64,000 nucleotides of DNA, taken from positions 10,532,034 to 10,596,033 of the forward strand of contig JACDQD010000006.1 in NCBI GenBank assembly GCA_019843655.1, in the 5' to 3' direction. Shown here one piece after another: positions 11,944 to 24,699 of the stretch. This DNA comes from Lethocerus indicus (taxonomy: Eukaryota; Arthropoda; Insecta; Hemiptera; Belostomatidae). Position numbers and translations under genes: made by a program. The notes beneath the pieces were generated by a model that was not told where the DNA came from, searched no databases, and worked only from the letters and a program-made list of their open reading frames with translations. Positions within the stretch are counted from its first letter, which is position 1. Each line of letters begins with the position of its first letter.

Positions 11944-14596
11944 CGGGAATTACGACCATCGGTAGGAGGGACTTTTTAATGAGAACACGGGACTTGGGGA
12001 GAGGAGGGGGAGGAGTTTAATTACTTTGCGAGATGTTTTAACCAGAGCGGAGAAAGAGAGAGTGATTGTGGGGGGGGCAGGGGAAGCAAGAGGAACCAAG
12101 CCGAAGGGAGTCCACCACCGCCTTTATGATTGCCTATATATTAGCCGGACCAATAACCAACAACCGGGACCGCCAGCCACATTCCCTCGGCTATAAACTC
12201 TTTATTCCGTCAACATTAATATGTCTGACATCTTTATTTCCGTCAGACGTATAAAGTCATCCGCGGAGATTGTTTTTCTTGTCCCCTTCGAGTGGAGCCG
12301 GCGTCCGAAATATTATGTTGGACGAACGCTGGCCTGGAAGGAAGCCCCATGAAACGACCGGGGAAGTAGAGGTGAGCATAAATAAAATTATTAATTCAAA
12401 TTAAATATTAAATATACTGATCGCAGGAACATTTTGGTCTCAAATAAAATAGCCTGGTAGTCTAGTTACTGACATAAAGTGAACTTATCGGCATTTTGGC
12501 GGAAAGAAATTGTCTGCGTATTACTGAACGTACGGCTAGTCGGAGCAACCTCAATGTGCCTTAAGGAGAAGAGAAAGCCGGCAAAAATGGCGCAAAAAAT
12601 TAAGTGACCGGGCATTGGATTGTCTCTCGTTAATTGCGAAACCGTCAGGCCAAGTTCAAGATAATTACGCCTCCAGGACTTAACAGCATTATCACACATC
12701 GGACAATTACGCAATGGGAACGCTTCAGATTGCTACGGTCGCCGGTTGGAATTGACGGCTGGATTTCGATCGGACTTTATAGTTGAAATGATGAGCTCAA
12801 TCAGCTCGACAGCTGGCCGGCCAATATGAATCCGCTAATCGGAATCTCTGCGATTGTTGGGAATAAGGAGAGGGAAGGAGTGGAAGGGGTAGGGAGGAGA
12901 ACAATAAAGAAAAACAACGGTAGAACTCGAAGCTGATGATTATACGATTGAGTAATATAAAAAGAGCGGGCCGAGTTGAAATGAGAGCGCGGCCGGTCGT
13001 AAAAATGGGGGATGCGGCTTTGAATGGTCTCGGGCGGAAGAAAATTACAGAAAAATGAGCTCGGAATCACTTCCCTCATAAAAGACGCGGTAATATCCGA
13101 CCGCCGCTGCCGCTCCGGCTCTTTAAATGAAAACTTCCAACGTTCCGAGAGAGGCCGCCCCAACCCTTGCGAAATGTCTAACGTTCCGGGCGCGGGTCGG
13201 AAATTACTCTCGAACCGGGATTAAATATCGGCACGATTCATGCCTTACCGGGCAACGCGAAAAGGACGGGATGATTAAGTGACCGCCTAGTATACTCATT
13301 TTTGGAGAGATTGATATATACGTCGAATTTTAGTTATAAAATTAAGACCATGTGGACGTGTAATAATATAATCTTATATCAAGAATATAAAAACAAAATT
13401 CAAGTACTTAAAATTCACAAAACGTTACAGAATATGGATGATAATCTAGTTTTCATAGGAAGTACGCTTTCTGTCTGCAATTATTTTTGCAAGCCCGAGT
13501 TATTAGAACCATAGTGGAGTGTAAAATATTACCAACCTTTTAGCCTGTTTGTGCTTAACCTTGGTCAAAAAAACCGAGGCTGTTGTGAAAAATTACTGTG
13601 GGAATTTTTTAATGCTAAAAAGGGGGATTTATTGTATCTGGCCGGTGCGAGCTCGCCTTCATTATATCCAGTTCAACAATGCACGCGTTTAATAAGTACG
13701 TGGGAAAATCATACGGCTCAAGGTTCGCATGACGTAAATACATGTTATAATTACCGTCTTGGAAATATTAAGATTTCTATCTCTCGCTCTCAGCTCGTGT
13801 TTCCTTTACAGATTAAATTGTTCACTTCTATTATTGGGGTACACTCGGCTACTAGCCTGGTCGCGTTTGCTATGCGGTCTTATCTGCGTACTTCTCTTGA
13901 CCAGTAAGTTAATTCGAGAGTTGATCAATTTTCAATTATAACATGCGTACATAAACAGAAAACGAAACTGAATTAAAATAATATTTATCATATGCGGTGC
14001 TGTATTTGTGTTCATTTATTTATATGAAGATTGTCAATTCCAGGAATCAGACATCAAAGTCATTAATCAGAAATTAATAAATTAATGATTAACGTTTTCA
14101 TTGATCACATTAATAATAATTACAATTCTGTAATTTTTTTCTGTACTGTCTAATACGGCCACTCCACTTTTTCGCACCCGGCCTCAGTTCGCATCGCCAT
14201 TAATTTTCATCGGGACCCGTCTACCGCCCTAATAATAAATGATGCACCCCCCGCTTTACTCGGAGCCGAGAGGATTTGGAGATAATTGACGAAGTGGGCC
14301 CAACTAGGCAAAATACACAGGTAAACTGGAGATTTGCATGAATTAAGTGTAATTATCCCGCTTGTAATTGCGTGTAACTATGTAACAGGGCGTCAGTCAA
14401 TGTCAGACCGTTCATTAATTTTTTTTTCTCATTTTTTAAAGGCGGGTTTTTGCACCATTGACATTCAGGTTAGTGAGAAAGGAGAATTTTTTCGGAAAAT
14501 AGTTCCAAGTATTCCAGTGTTCGAACTCAGTTTATGAACTGAGACTAGACCGCTTCCTGTTTTACGCCATCGTTGGGATTGTATAATGAGGATTCC

Positions 14597-14630
14597 AATA
14601 TTTAGTATCCATTACTAAATACTAAATATT
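14597..14630. repeat. Inverted repeat, 12-bp arms
   Basis: AATATTTAGTAT (14597-14608) and its exact reverse complement (14619-14630) are separated by 10 nt. AT-rich, so chance is not excluded. Confidence 0.85.
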
Positions 14631-17600
14631 ACAGTAGTAATACTAAAGGGCAAAGGACACCAATTAATGGCTAGGGTGAAATCCGATACCGGTCTAGTTT
14701 CGAAGCGATCAAGAGTGATTTTGTGAACTTAGTAACCCACTGTGTAACACTTTCAAATTCAAGAGCGGCCGCTATTCTAGAAGGCTGAGAACTGTCTTGT
14801 TCAAGTCGTCGGCGGCGACAGAGACGGATAGACAGGTATTGGGAGTGAGATATCAATCTGGTGGATTCTTAGAGCCTTGTCGCCAGATGGGGCCGCTGTT
14901 TCTGGGATATAGACGGAAACCATTGTCCCTCGCTTCGCGATGAGCAACAGGTGCTCCTCGGGTCTACTCCACCTGCTCTAGGCCGAGTTAACCACTGTGC
15001 TTTCAAAGTTCAGATATATAAATGGCTGTCTATCGTACTGGAATATATTTTAAAAATAATCATTGCGAACAAACTATTAAAGCCGGTGAAAAATAAAATG
15101 GAGCCTGCACAATTTTTGAAATGAATTAACGCAGCTTATCAATAATGTGGAATCACATTTAAACAGTGATGCACGATGTTCCAAAATAAAGGAAACACGG
15201 AAGCAAATCAAGACAAAGAAATAGTTAGCAACTGCTTTTTGTAAAAAGAAGAAGAAACTTTCTGGAGGTAATAATTCTACGAATTAATTACTGTCCATTT
15301 TCTTATATCAAAACGCTTTAGAGTATTATATTAATAAATTAAATACTTGAGGCCATAATTGACTACTCACATCGGATTCAATTGGAAATGAATTGGAAAC
15401 CTGTCTTTCAATTATCATCAACTTATAGGCTTCTATAATATCGTTTTTTAACCCGCCTGTGCCTCGAGTCTCGAGCCGCGATGGCCATAATTCACGGCGC
15501 AGCGGTCACCCCCTTCACTCTGATGAGAGCAACAACTCATTCCGGCGTAGACCTTTCGCGGGCAAATAGGTTTCGGAAATGTCACATTCCCTGAAAAAGG
15601 AGGCTACAAGTTGCGGCACCACAGGAGAGCGCAACGCGATTACAAATGGACCGATAGGCCTATCTGACGCTTTTGCCGCTTCTATTTTTACCGAAGGTGG
15701 TATCAGAGGCAAAGCTGAAGAAATGTCGACACAGATGTTCAATTTATTTACAGCTAGATCTTAACTGAAGTTATCATCCGTGTTAATAATTACAATTAAT
15801 GTAATCACTGGTACGTATTCTTGACCATGATGAAATTATAATTATGTCAATAGCTCTTTGATAATATGTTCAACGTAAAATAATTCCTGAATATTTCTTC
15901 GCATAAATTAAAATTCTTCGTACTTAGTGTTGGACAAGGCGTTGTTAGTAGCTGATGATATTTTGGAGAGATAACATTAAAACACCTGTGAATGTTCACT
16001 ATCTGTCTTCGAGGAACTTTCTCAATTAAATGTGAGCCGCACCTAGTTAACGGCAATTTTTCATGATCCATTAACACATTCATCGGGCAACTATAGTGCA
16101 TTGATCCATCCCATCATTCTGAAAAGTGAGAACACCATTGTTCCGTAATTGGTGGCCGGCTGAATGGTAGGGATTTCAGTTTCACGTGGAAACGCGTTCT
16201 TAACCCTCGAAGTCACGTCTCTTACGTAAATATCCTCCGGAGGGCGACGCCGTCGTAGGCTCACGGCCCGGTTAAATATATAGCAAGGGCGGTCGCCTGA
16301 TTGAGACGAATAAATAATCCGAGGAAGAACGACTCTAGCGGAGTTAAATTGTAACATCAAAATAGGTTCGGTTTTCAATTTATGCCTATTATGGGGGGAA
16401 ATTTCTTAGCCGTTGGAGGCCGGCGGGGCGCGCTGTTAAGATAAGGGGGGGACACGACAAATTTAATGCCCCAAATTGAAATTAATAGTCTGGTTTTTTA
16501 AGTATACGGAGGAATTTTTCGGGTACTCTCGCATAATGAGTTGTAATTTATTAATGAACCGGGCTCTGGCCGTACCAGAAGAGGTATATCATGTCGTTAC
16601 ACTCCGCGTTGGGGATAACCTATCGCCGAGAAAATAGCCTAGGACCTGATTTAAGGCCGTGGCCTGTATTAGGAATAGATGTATGAAATGGTACTCTAGG
16701 ATTATATCCACTATGAAGAGTTATAACATGATATTCCAGAATTACATCCTGCCTAATTGTAAAGATTGATATAGAATCTTTACGTAATTGATGGATGATC
16801 CAGACCCAGTTAATGAACTCTCCGGAGCAAATGCGGTGTTGATTTATCTTTTTGGTTATAGTTTTAAAGATCCCGTCTAATAGTAGTCGATTTACCCTGA
16901 AATAATTCTAAAACATGCCGGCAATTAATTTTTCTTACGTATTAAATTTTCCTGCAATTTAGGATTGATCCGAAACCGAGTGGAAATGTGTATTTATCAA
17001 ATGATAACTGTTTTCCTTCCGTTCTGATTTTTCTTGTTAAGTTTACTGTTCTAGAGATTAGGAATTTATTACTTTTAGGTACACCTGTGAAATTCTATTC
17101 AAATTCGAAGCCTCATCCTGTAGGCCCCATTATTATTTTACAATAGCGCTCCGGAATTAAATCACAAGGAAATTTTTTCTGGCGAACAACCTGTGAGGCC
17201 CCTCGAAATGGGCTCAACAATGGGGTAGCGTTTTTTTCCTACCATACAATCCCGTATTATTATTATCTGGGAGAGCGGTAGAAATCGCGTATCATCAATA
17301 ATGTTTTGTTGGGGCGTCTCCGGTCCGTTTGTCAGGGGCGGTGTCGGCCTTTTCGGACCTGGACTTAGACAATGTACAACGGGACTGTAGCGTTAACGCG
17401 CGTTAAATTGCTAACTGTAGTTCACCAGGAGTTTAAGCCCCCCACCCCCCCGGGCGGCCGCCAACCGAGATGATTAACGACGCGGCGAAAGCCAATTACA
17501 GCACCGATTCGGTAGGGCCCGGCATGTATTCCACCGCTCCATATATCCTGAATTTCCAGACATTATATATGCGCTGAGAAAACCGAAACCAGCATTCCGA

Positions 17601-19787
17601 TCCATAGACATTTATGGTCATATCTCAAGGTTAAATCGTAACAATAGGCTCACTGGATCTACTGTAGAAGTTATGTGTATAATAGCGTATCGTTAAATTG
17701 AATTCAGAATTCATCACCGTGTGAACAGGTTCAGTTTTAAAGGAACGTGATCTTTTTCAACGATAGAGATTGCAAAAATTGTTTTAATGATAGCTTTGTA
17801 TAACTGCAGGCGGCCCAACCAATTTCATTAAATGACAAACTATTGATTTACAACAGTTTTAACTTTCTTCCCCAACCAGCTTATTTTAGCCAAACGAGTA
17901 CGTGCTGTGAAAGTATCGTTTCCTCAGAAAACCGCTTATCATTCTTCAGCGCACTCGTGGCGGTAAGTGCGCAGCGCATAACCCATCGTAAACTTTAGGG
18001 ACGTCGGATAAGCTTTCGGAAGGGGCGAGGTGTTTCTCGGACCCTCATTAAACGGAAGAGGAAAAAAATGTTTATTCCCCGGCGATCATCGAGAGTGGAG
18101 AACGGAGCTCGCGGTGGATAGCATTATAAAACAGGGATTGGGGGCCCCGGCGAAGATTCCTCCGGTCGGACAGGAAGCTGCCTAATTGCTTAATTACATA
18201 GCACCTACCCGAGAGAAGTCCCCTCGCGCTACTCCCCATTCAATTTATGGGGCCCCCGGACATTACCATTAAGAACGAATAATTATAGGGCACTGACGAG
18301 GCGCAAGGGAGTTTATGTTCAATTTTTCTTCGTTGCTCGGAAGATAAAAAAATCATTAACTCGACCGATGATGAAAAGTCCTTAATTTATCTTCAAATCT
18401 TTTAGAAATAATAACTTTTTTCATATATCTCCCTCTCCTGGTAATTATTGGTTTTCTAAATAGATTTCCACTCTCAAACCAGAGAGAGGAACACTGAGTT
18501 CGTGGCACTGAGTCTTTTTCCAATAATTCTATTAAATCGTATATTCCACCAGAGAGCTAAACATTTATTGAATTATATCGCGCGTTTATTATATTATATT
18601 GAATATTGTGTGCTTCTTCAATTTCTTATGATGAGATTGTACAATGTGAATATTTTGAATTCCTGTCGGTGGCAAAATTCCTTTAAAACATTAAATAGTT
18701 ATTACAGTTAGGATTATATAAATGGAATTGGAGTAGGCGAAAATACGCTGAAATTCAAATATATGTATGGAAAATAGAAATACAATAATTTATTATACTT
18801 AGATATTATTTCTTTTAATAGTGAGAAGTTCAAATATAAAATTTTGAATGAAAGCTCAGTTATTTATTTGCCATGAAAGTTATTCAAGTGCCTGAGGTAT
18901 GCAACAACGACTGTCTTCATTCTGGAAATTATAATCGTGGGTACATAATTTCAACTGTTACGGGTATTGGATTGTGGCCGTGGAGCGTATGAAAGGTTCG
19001 GGTCCTAATCTTCTTGTCTGCTCCCGTATTTAATATTCAAGCGGCGGCTCTACGCCCGTAAATTTGTCCGGGGCTCACCGATCGAGGCTGGCCGGTGTTT
19101 AAAGATGGGTCCTCTCGAAGCTACGACTCCCGTTAAGATATCTCTCAGGCTCTTATGGCCGAGATTAAATTATGATTAATGGACGAGTTGTGTTTCTTAA
19201 CACGAGGATTCCTCGCGCCAGTATTCCGTTTTTCTGAATTTCCTTTAATTTTTTGGGAATAATCCAGAGAGAGACGGATTTATTTCTCTTGAGAAAGCGC
19301 CGAAGATATATTATGGAAGTTGGACGAAAACATCTTAATTATGAATCCTTGTTTTTTCACTACTCTTCGTCTGCGTTATGTTTATTTTTACAATAGACAT
19401 TAAAATCCCTTTATACCGAAGTTACTCACGAATCCGATATAAATTGTGCTTTGTTAAAAAGAAAAAGAGAACTAGAACGATCCATCAATTTTTTTTTGAC
19501 GGACAGTGTTCTTCCAGTTATGAAGGGCAGCAGGGATAGTAAAGAGAGGATCGCGTGTCTACGGTGTTGGTTTATGCCGGACGCTGTTAAAGAGACGGGC
19601 TCCCGCCGGTTGCAGCCGAGCGGAGGGCCTTGTTAAGTTTACTGCCGGCCTCGCGTTAATAGCCACCCAGAGCAAATAGAGCTCCGGCACAAGTTTTAGT
19701 GGCCTCCTTCGTGACTTTTGCCCAAACGGAGGAACTCCTCCCGGCGGTACCCCCGCCCAGATCGTTACCGTTAACCCCCTTATAGGG

Positions 19788-19813
19788 CATTTACGATTTG
19801 TAAATCGTAAATG
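19788..19813. repeat. Near-perfect 26-bp palindrome
   Basis: Perfect 12-bp arms (CATTTACGATTT and its reverse complement) are separated by only 2 nt. Confidence 0.95.
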
Positions 19814-20940
19814 TAACGACACGTAAAATGCGTATTTTTCATTACAGTTCTGAGAAAATATCGGAAGACTTACTAACTGAGAAGTGGTTTCCGATTCGTA
19901 GCACATTGCCTGGCCTCCTGCATTTTCGAATCTTATTCCTCGTTTGCATGTATTCCGGAGCGCTATCTCCTAACAGAATTTGGAACGATTCGGACCTTTG
20001 TTTTTATAACGTATACTGGGTGAAAGGAACGATGAATATCTTCGATTCGCATAAAAAACTACTTTCCATGCGGTAATTCAAACAGCGGATACCCGGTCGG
20101 GTATAGTAGTAGTGGGTAATGTGAATGGAAAACAGAATGGGTATACGCCCCGGGCCGAGAGTTATAGTAGGGGGAGCCGGTCGGTCGGGAGCTCTTTTGA
20201 GCGATAGAATATTAATTAGCGAAGGCCCGGTGGCCCGGGGCGGCGGTGGAAGGTCGGCTTCATACTATACAATAGGGGCCGGCCTCCGTACCCGGTTAAC
20301 GGGCCGCCCAATGACTCACCGACATAGCCGGGATCGCGGCCGGGATCGAAAATAAAAACCGGGACTCGGTCGGTTTTTGCGCCGGCATATGAAGTCATTA
20401 GGTCGGTGTTTGAAAAGGGAAACACCGGTCCGGTATTACACCGGGAGGGTTGGTGGGGGGAGCACCCTCACCTCTTCTGGGAAATCTCCGTTTCAATTAG
20501 AGACACCGTTATAATAATCGTCCGATTGTCGAGTCGTGTCACGTGGCCGGAGCTCGAGTCATTCATCGGGTTGCGCAACGGGGGAGAAGAACATTCATTC
20601 ATTCAAGAAATGCGAGACCTTGCGAGAACCCCTTCATCTTTAATACATGACGGACAGTGGCGGCGACAACCGAGACAGTGCTCTCTGGCCCCCGCCGACC
20701 ATTGTAGTGCCCAACTTAATTGCCGCATTCTTCTTCTAGATCCTCTTCCCACTGTCTCCGATACGAACAATTAGAATAAGCAGTTCGGTATTTTTTTTCT
20801 TTTTTATCAGTGGTCCTTAAAGACGTAGCGGAGGCATTGTCTGGAGAGTAATTGACTTTCGTGTCCGAGGAATCCTGCGACTGCGCCGTTGTTCTTCCAG
20901 TACGAAATTTGAATTCTACTATGTTTAAGGCCTAACTTCT

Positions 20941-20983
20941 ACCCGTCTTCGATTGCAATTCTATTCGACCCGTCTTCGATTGC
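20941..20983. repeat. Short direct repeat, 16 bp x 2
   Basis: The 16-mer ACCCGTCTTCGATTGC occurs at 20941-20956 and again at 20968-20983, a period of 27 bp. The intervening 11 bp are not repeated. It could be a local duplication or a paired binding site. Confidence 0.9.
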
Positions 20984-23175
20984 CGCTATAAATCGACAAT
21001 TCCGAGTGAAGTAGGTAGAGAAATTGTCAGATTAACTTCTCAACAGAACCCGAGTGACTATCAAGTCTAAGACCTTCAATTCAATTGTTCTATTGTTTTT
21101 CAGCGTAAACGGTTCAGTTGAAACTCCGAGAAATTGTTGGGTACGATATTATATTACAGGCAGGAAAGCTCTTCCTTTTGATTGTTCCGATTATAATCTT
21201 AAAAATTGCGAACAGTTAAATTTACAACCTCTTAGCCCTACGCGGTATCTGTAAATTACATACGAATAATGGTTTACCTTACTTATGTAATAGAAGGCGT
21301 ATTAAAGTCCAACTAAGCTATTGCGTTTACAAATCCTCTTAAAAAATATCAAATAATGATTGATTTCAATTCGAGAGAGGCCACAGTAATAATCATTCGG
21401 TAGTCGGGAGTTATCTTACTGGAATTATGTGTTGTGCACCTGCGGCTATATTGTTCTAAAGAATAGGCCTGAACTAGCTAAAGAACAATTTTCGGGTTGA
21501 AATTCAAAAAACGGGGCTCAAGAATTTTAACCCGGCCTGGGAAAGACATCTGAGGTGTATCATTTGAAAGGGTCGTGTTATTATATTGGGGGTTAGTCTA
21601 GAGGTAAAGGTCTTTGTCGGCGGGAGGAGGGACCATGACCGAGGGGTAGCCGGGGGACTCAATGATTAGAACTTACTTAATCTATCTGATTGTGTTTTAT
21701 AAATCGTTCACACGGCAACCTAATTTTTAGCGAAAACCCGACAAACAATATAGACAATAGAATTTATGTTTTTGTTCAATTTATTTTAAAGAAAAGTTAT
21801 AACTGTTAGACTGACTGCTTATAAAATTTTATAATTTATAATTTTCGGTTATACATTCACATATTACTTCAATTCATATATCACTCAAACATTTATAAAA
21901 TTCCCTTTATAAATTTAATAATTGTATAACTGATATAGAGTTATACTTCTTGATCACAGCAAAGTATCAAGGCTATGAAGGTAGATGACAAAATATTTAT
22001 TAAATTCCAATATGTATATCAGTTTGCATTTGCAAGTAAACTAAGTCTTCGATAATCGGTGATTACGTTTGAATGATCCATGTTTATATCCGAAAAGTCT
22101 GATATCTGTGCATAATTTGTGGCCGAAAACCTGTTACGCAGATGTGCGGGACGGAACGGACTATTAGATTAAAGTGGGTGTGGCGCCCTACGCACGGTAG
22201 CCGCAGATAGAATCCCACAGCCTCCTGAATAATTTAAAAGAAAGAAGGTGGAAGTGTGGTGGAACGACGGGAGAGGGGCGGCGTGACGGCTCCAAATATT
22301 AAAAAAGTATTTTTAAATCGATCGGCGCAATTAATCGGTCCTCCGAGTGCAGTAGCGCGACTCCTCCGTATGATTTATACAGCGGCCATGCATTATTCAT
22401 GCGAAGGCGAAGCTTTGGCTCGGGGTCATTAGAACCATAGTGTATATTATAGCCGGGGAGAGACGCTGTAATTTATGCATATTGCTACTGGTTAAGGCAT
22501 CATCCGCTTTCGAGGAGAACACCGCTTTCTGAAAGGTTAGAAAAAACGGGCTACCGCCCCGAGTCTACTTGCGACACTGGTTATTTATCCCACCCCGTGG
22601 TTTAATCTAGACTTCATTTCCATAGCAACACTCCGATCTCGCAGGCCTCTCCCTCACTCTACCTACATCTTCGGCGCGTACATACCACCTGCAGGTACCC
22701 CAAAGACACAGCCCGATATTTATAACACAGTTAATATTTTATCGCTATGAAAACTGTTCAGAAGCTTACTTGTTTGGTTCAAAGTATTCCTTCTTTTACT
22801 CAATTTACTAGCGGCCGCGGAGGGCTTTCTTGTCTCTGTACAGACAAAACATGTTCTCTTAATGATGTGCTTTTATAATGTTTCTCTTTTACACTTATAG
22901 CACGGTGATACATTTAATATTGAAGGAGCTTTCATTATAAAAGTCAAAACAAGAAACAAAAGTTCATCGTGTTTGTTTTTATTTTTAATGCGGCAAAGGA
23001 TCACTTTAGTGAAATATGGGACTCTTTAAAGGTATCAGAAATAAAATATTGCCAAAGCATTTAACACTAATATTAGAATTCCATAGTATATAATATCACA
23101 TTTAAGCCACATCGTATCCAAAAATCTGTTTGTAAAATGACAAATTAAAATTTCAACTAGCGTTCCGTATCTTAC

Positions 23176-23341
23176 CTGTGTGTAGGAATAGATGGTTCTT
23201 AAGGTTGGTGTGTTTGCTGAATCCGCGGCTGCATATGTTGCAACGGAACGGCCACGATCCGTTGTGGACATACATGTGGGACTTGAGATCGCCGGGAGTC
23301 GGGAACGACTTGGAACAGAGGCTGCACTTATGCGGCTTTTC
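23176..23341 (-). CDS. PRDM-family gene, exon encoding zinc fingers 4 and 5
   Basis: The exon holds 55 codons plus 1 nt. Finger 4 reads CSLCSKSFPTPGDLKSHMYV H; finger 5 reads CNICSRGFSKHTNLKNHLFL H and ends HT(G). Both have C-X2-C-X12-H-X3-H spacing. Helix residues -1, 2, 3, 6 are T, G, D, S and K, T, N, N. The linker between them is NGSWPF, not TGEKP, so this pair may be held differently on DNA (inference). The acceptor is CTGTTTCAG and the donor GTAAGA. The exon was located by content, because stop codons in the flanking introns leave only a short open frame. It is isolated by a 22,907 bp intron upstream and a 22,508 bp intron downstream. Phase agrees with both neighbours. Confidence 0.96.
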
Positions 23342-24610
23342 CTGAAACAGAAATGGAAGTCGTTAAACATCGAGGCTTAGAAGAAGGCGAATCTGAGTAT
23401 AATGACAACGAACGGCGGAGTGGTCATTCACTCGGTATCTGTATTTAGAGTCTGGGGGCTTTATTTTTTGTACGCCCTCCTCCCGCTCCCAATTGCGCTC
23501 TAAAAGACGACCCAAAGAGCTTTTGACGTTTTCGTGCAATCGTGCTCTTAAAATAAGTGAGGCGTGGCGGGCGGTCAGTTGGGCATATCGAGCGAACCGT
23601 GAGCGAGGGGGGGTTAAATACTGAGTTCGTGCTCCAGTTGGGGGGAGGTGAGGCGCAAGCAAAAAGCTACCTCCTAATGGGCTCCCGGGGATGGACATAG
23701 AGACAGTTTTTGCGGCCCATCTCTCTTGCCACTGCACGCCACACAACACAACACAAATGCGGCTAATGACAGACTTCGAGCGGGGTTCGGGAAGGGGGAA
23801 GAAGGCTCGATTCCGCGCTCCAAATTGCTCATAGACAACAGCTTACCTGCACGCACACTTCCCAAGAACAAGAGTTACCGGACAGCGTATAATTTAATAC
23901 GATTTGCCTTCAAATTTAAACATCGAACATTCTCTTAATAAAATCAGCGCAACTACGAACACAATCTAGAAACAATAAAAAATACGGCAATCCTAATAAA
24001 TAAAATTATCAATCGGATGCAGGATGAAGAGCGCAGTACATTCAATCTTAATACGAACAACACATAAGTATGGAGTGTGTGTCAGTTTCCAAGGTATTCT
24101 TAAAATGTTGCGTCCGTTGTAATCGTATAATAAATTAAGAAACTTTCTTAACACGGTTCCTTACTTTTGTACTTAGTAAAAAAGACACATCCTTATCAGG
24201 TACTACTACTTGGAGCGTATTTCACCTCGGCAGGAGAATTTAGAGTAATTTATGAGTATAAACTCGGCTTAAAACTATCCGAAGGTTGTGGAACCGTTTA
24301 AATATGCAACATATATCACTCGTAGGACAGGCGTTTTTCGGTCGGCCGGGACGAATTAGGACCGACCGAGCGTTTTAATTAATTTTGTTTTATCGTCGCG
24401 AGAGTCACTCGAACGAGGGCCGGTATAAATTACGAGGGTTATACTGACAAGAAGCGGCGGTATAGGAGAAGAGCCGGAGGCTGAAGTAGTCGGTACCCGG
24501 TGGGCGTTCGCTGGGACCTCTTGTTTTTTAAAAGAGGGGCGCGCCGTCATTAGCCCGACCATTACCGGCCCGTGCACAACCCACAAACACACACACTTAC
24601 CCGGTGAGCT

Positions 24611-24631
24611 CATCATCGGCAGCCGATGATG
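24611..24631. repeat. Near-palindrome, 10-bp arms with 1-nt centre
   Basis: CATCATCGGC, A, GCCGATGATG. It sits about 100 bp from the CGG repeat at 24734-24758. Confidence 0.92.
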
Positions 24632-24699
24632 ACTCTGTTTCAATTAACCCTCTCCTAGATTACCGGCGAGCACCGATTTTTCATTCCTCTCCCTGTCCC

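Larger units (their letters stand above)
668..23175 (-). other. Large intron (22.5 kb) between finger 5 and finger 6 exons
   Basis: The intron is bounded by donor GTAAGA and acceptor TTTCAG. No further exon, RNA gene or transposon ORF can be supported inside it. It contains the GA/TG microsatellite at 7317-7422, the CT tract at 11872-11940, G-rich strings near 5068-5126 and 8637-8674, palindromes at 8248-8265, 8367-8386, 14597-14630 and 19788-19813, and a direct repeat at 20941-20983. The longest open frames come from translated GA/CT repeats. Composition alternates between AT-rich stretches with TAATTA-like words and short GGCCGG-rich stretches, as expected of intronic regulatory DNA, but no specific enhancer can be named. 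Confidence 0.75.

Noticed and set aside
11604..12020. Plus-strand open frames of 138 and 96 codons
   Set aside because: Translated CT microsatellite with short non-repeat ends.
17393..17406. 14-bp palindrome TTAACGCGCGTTAA
   Set aside because: Length is expected by chance in a window of this size.
23035..23380. Open frames in other registers over the fingers 4-5 exon
   Set aside because: They miss the finger cysteines and histidines; the correct frame is the short one between the splice sites.
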